Below, piece after piece: positions 63,445 to 64,000 of a stretch of 64,000 bases of DNA. Each line of letters opens with the position of its first letter. Within the stretch, counting starts at the first letter, position 1. The translations under genes were made by a program, and so were the position numbers. The stretch lies in contig OX621168.1 of NCBI GenBank assembly GCA_951640195.1, positions 1,116,001 through 1,180,000 of the forward strand, read 5' to 3'. The notes below the pieces were generated by a model. The model was given only the letters and a program-made list of their open reading frames with translations. It was not told where the DNA came from and did no database searches. This DNA comes from Porpolomopsis calyptriformis. Lineage: Eukaryota > Basidiomycota > Agaricomycetes > Agaricales > Hygrophoraceae.

Positions 63445-64000
63445 ATGGCCGAAAATATCTACAGCAAAGGGACCCGTGTCTGGTTCGAGGACAAGGATCA
63501 GGCATGGGTATCCGCGGAAGTTGTCAATGTTATCAAGGGAGCATCAGATACCGTCAAGCTGGTCTTCATAGATGAACGTGGCAAGGTCAGCACGAACAAA
63601 CCTCCTTTCAAAATTTTTGCTTAAACTGCAGACAGGAACTTACCATCAACACGACAGCGAAAGATATCAAAGCTGGGAAGGAAGGTTTACCACCATTACG
63701 GAATCCTCCATTGTTGGAGACCGCAGATGATCTGGCCACTCTTTCTCACTTGAATGAACCATCTGGTGAGCATGAGTTATAGGCTTTTTGTCGACATGCA
63801 GTCGGTTTCACGCTGTGTATTAACAGTGTTACACACCATCCGAAATCGCTATGCTCAACACAGCATCTACACTTACAGTGGGATCGTCCTCATCGCCGTC
63901 AATCCTTTTCAACGTGTAACCCTCTATGGCCCTGAAATCATCCAAGCCTACAGTGGTCGTCGGAGAGGTGATTTGGAGCCTCATTTGTTCGCGATCGCAG
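63445..64000 (+). CDS. MYO2: Class V myosin heavy chain, 5' part (cut by window edge)
   Basis: Actin motor for organelle and vesicle transport. It starts MAENIYSKGTRVWFEDKDQAWVSAEVV, the SH3-like N-domain of myosin V. TAKDIKAGKEGLPPLRNPP and LATLSHLNEPS follow. After the next intron comes VLHTIRNRYAQHSIYTYSGIVLIAVNPFQRVTLYGPEII, the beginning of the motor head. The ATP-binding P-loop, lever arm and cargo domain lie beyond base 64000. Introns near 63590-63630 and 63765-63830 are inferred. Confidence 0.9.

Overview
The window is nuclear DNA of a filamentous basidiomycete, most likely an Agaricomycete. The evidence is dense genes broken by many 45-70 bp GT-AG introns, very short divergent intergenic gaps, AIG1-type GTPases and TKL-like kinases of the kind expanded in mushrooms, and a standard fungal gene set (ATG8, YDJ1, GAR1, PEX6, GSK3, COG4, VPS2). 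I support 32 protein-coding genes (one cut by the right edge), three broken or partial GTPase copies, and one tRNA. Exon joins were read by eye from splice signals and protein conservation, so outer boundaries are firmer than every internal junction.

Layout. 1-1.1 kb: AIG1-type GTPase. 2.1-8 kb: PEX6 and GAR1 head to head with overlapping start codons, then a coiled-coil protein. 8.1-14.6 kb: a divergent pair of proteins sharing an N-terminal helical module like that of MLKL. One continues into a kinase whose catalytic Asp is Asn. The other continues into a pseudokinase (HFE in place of DFG) fused to a complete RasGEF. 14.8-19.1 kb: a MET30/sconB-type F-box WD40 protein and GSK3. 19.2-23.1 kb: a GTPase cluster with one intact copy, one copy with an in-frame TGA and two minus-strand relics. 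23.1-31.7 kb: ER glucosidase I, two uncharacterised proteins, COQ7 and a four-helix membrane protein. 31.7-36.7 kb: RAD57 with a tRNA-Leu immediately upstream, an eqolisin-like uncharacterised protein and a 2OG-Fe(II) oxygenase. 37-47.8 kb: an SPFH/band-7 protein, ATG8, an RBM5/10-like splicing factor and a Zn2Cys6 regulator. 48.4-64 kb: NUP37, UMP kinase, a lipid kinase, NIT2, YDJ1, a UPF0538 protein, COG4, VPS2, a cytochrome P450 and the start of a class V myosin.

Most genes are housekeeping and functionally unrelated to their neighbours. The accessory material is at 8.1-14.6 kb and 19.2-23.1 kb. The most interesting locus is the divergent MLKL-like pair. It combines a helical N-terminal module, kinase domains that lost different catalytic residues, and a Ras exchange factor, over a 173 bp shared promoter. 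That layout suggests a paired signalling or self-defence module; this is an inference.
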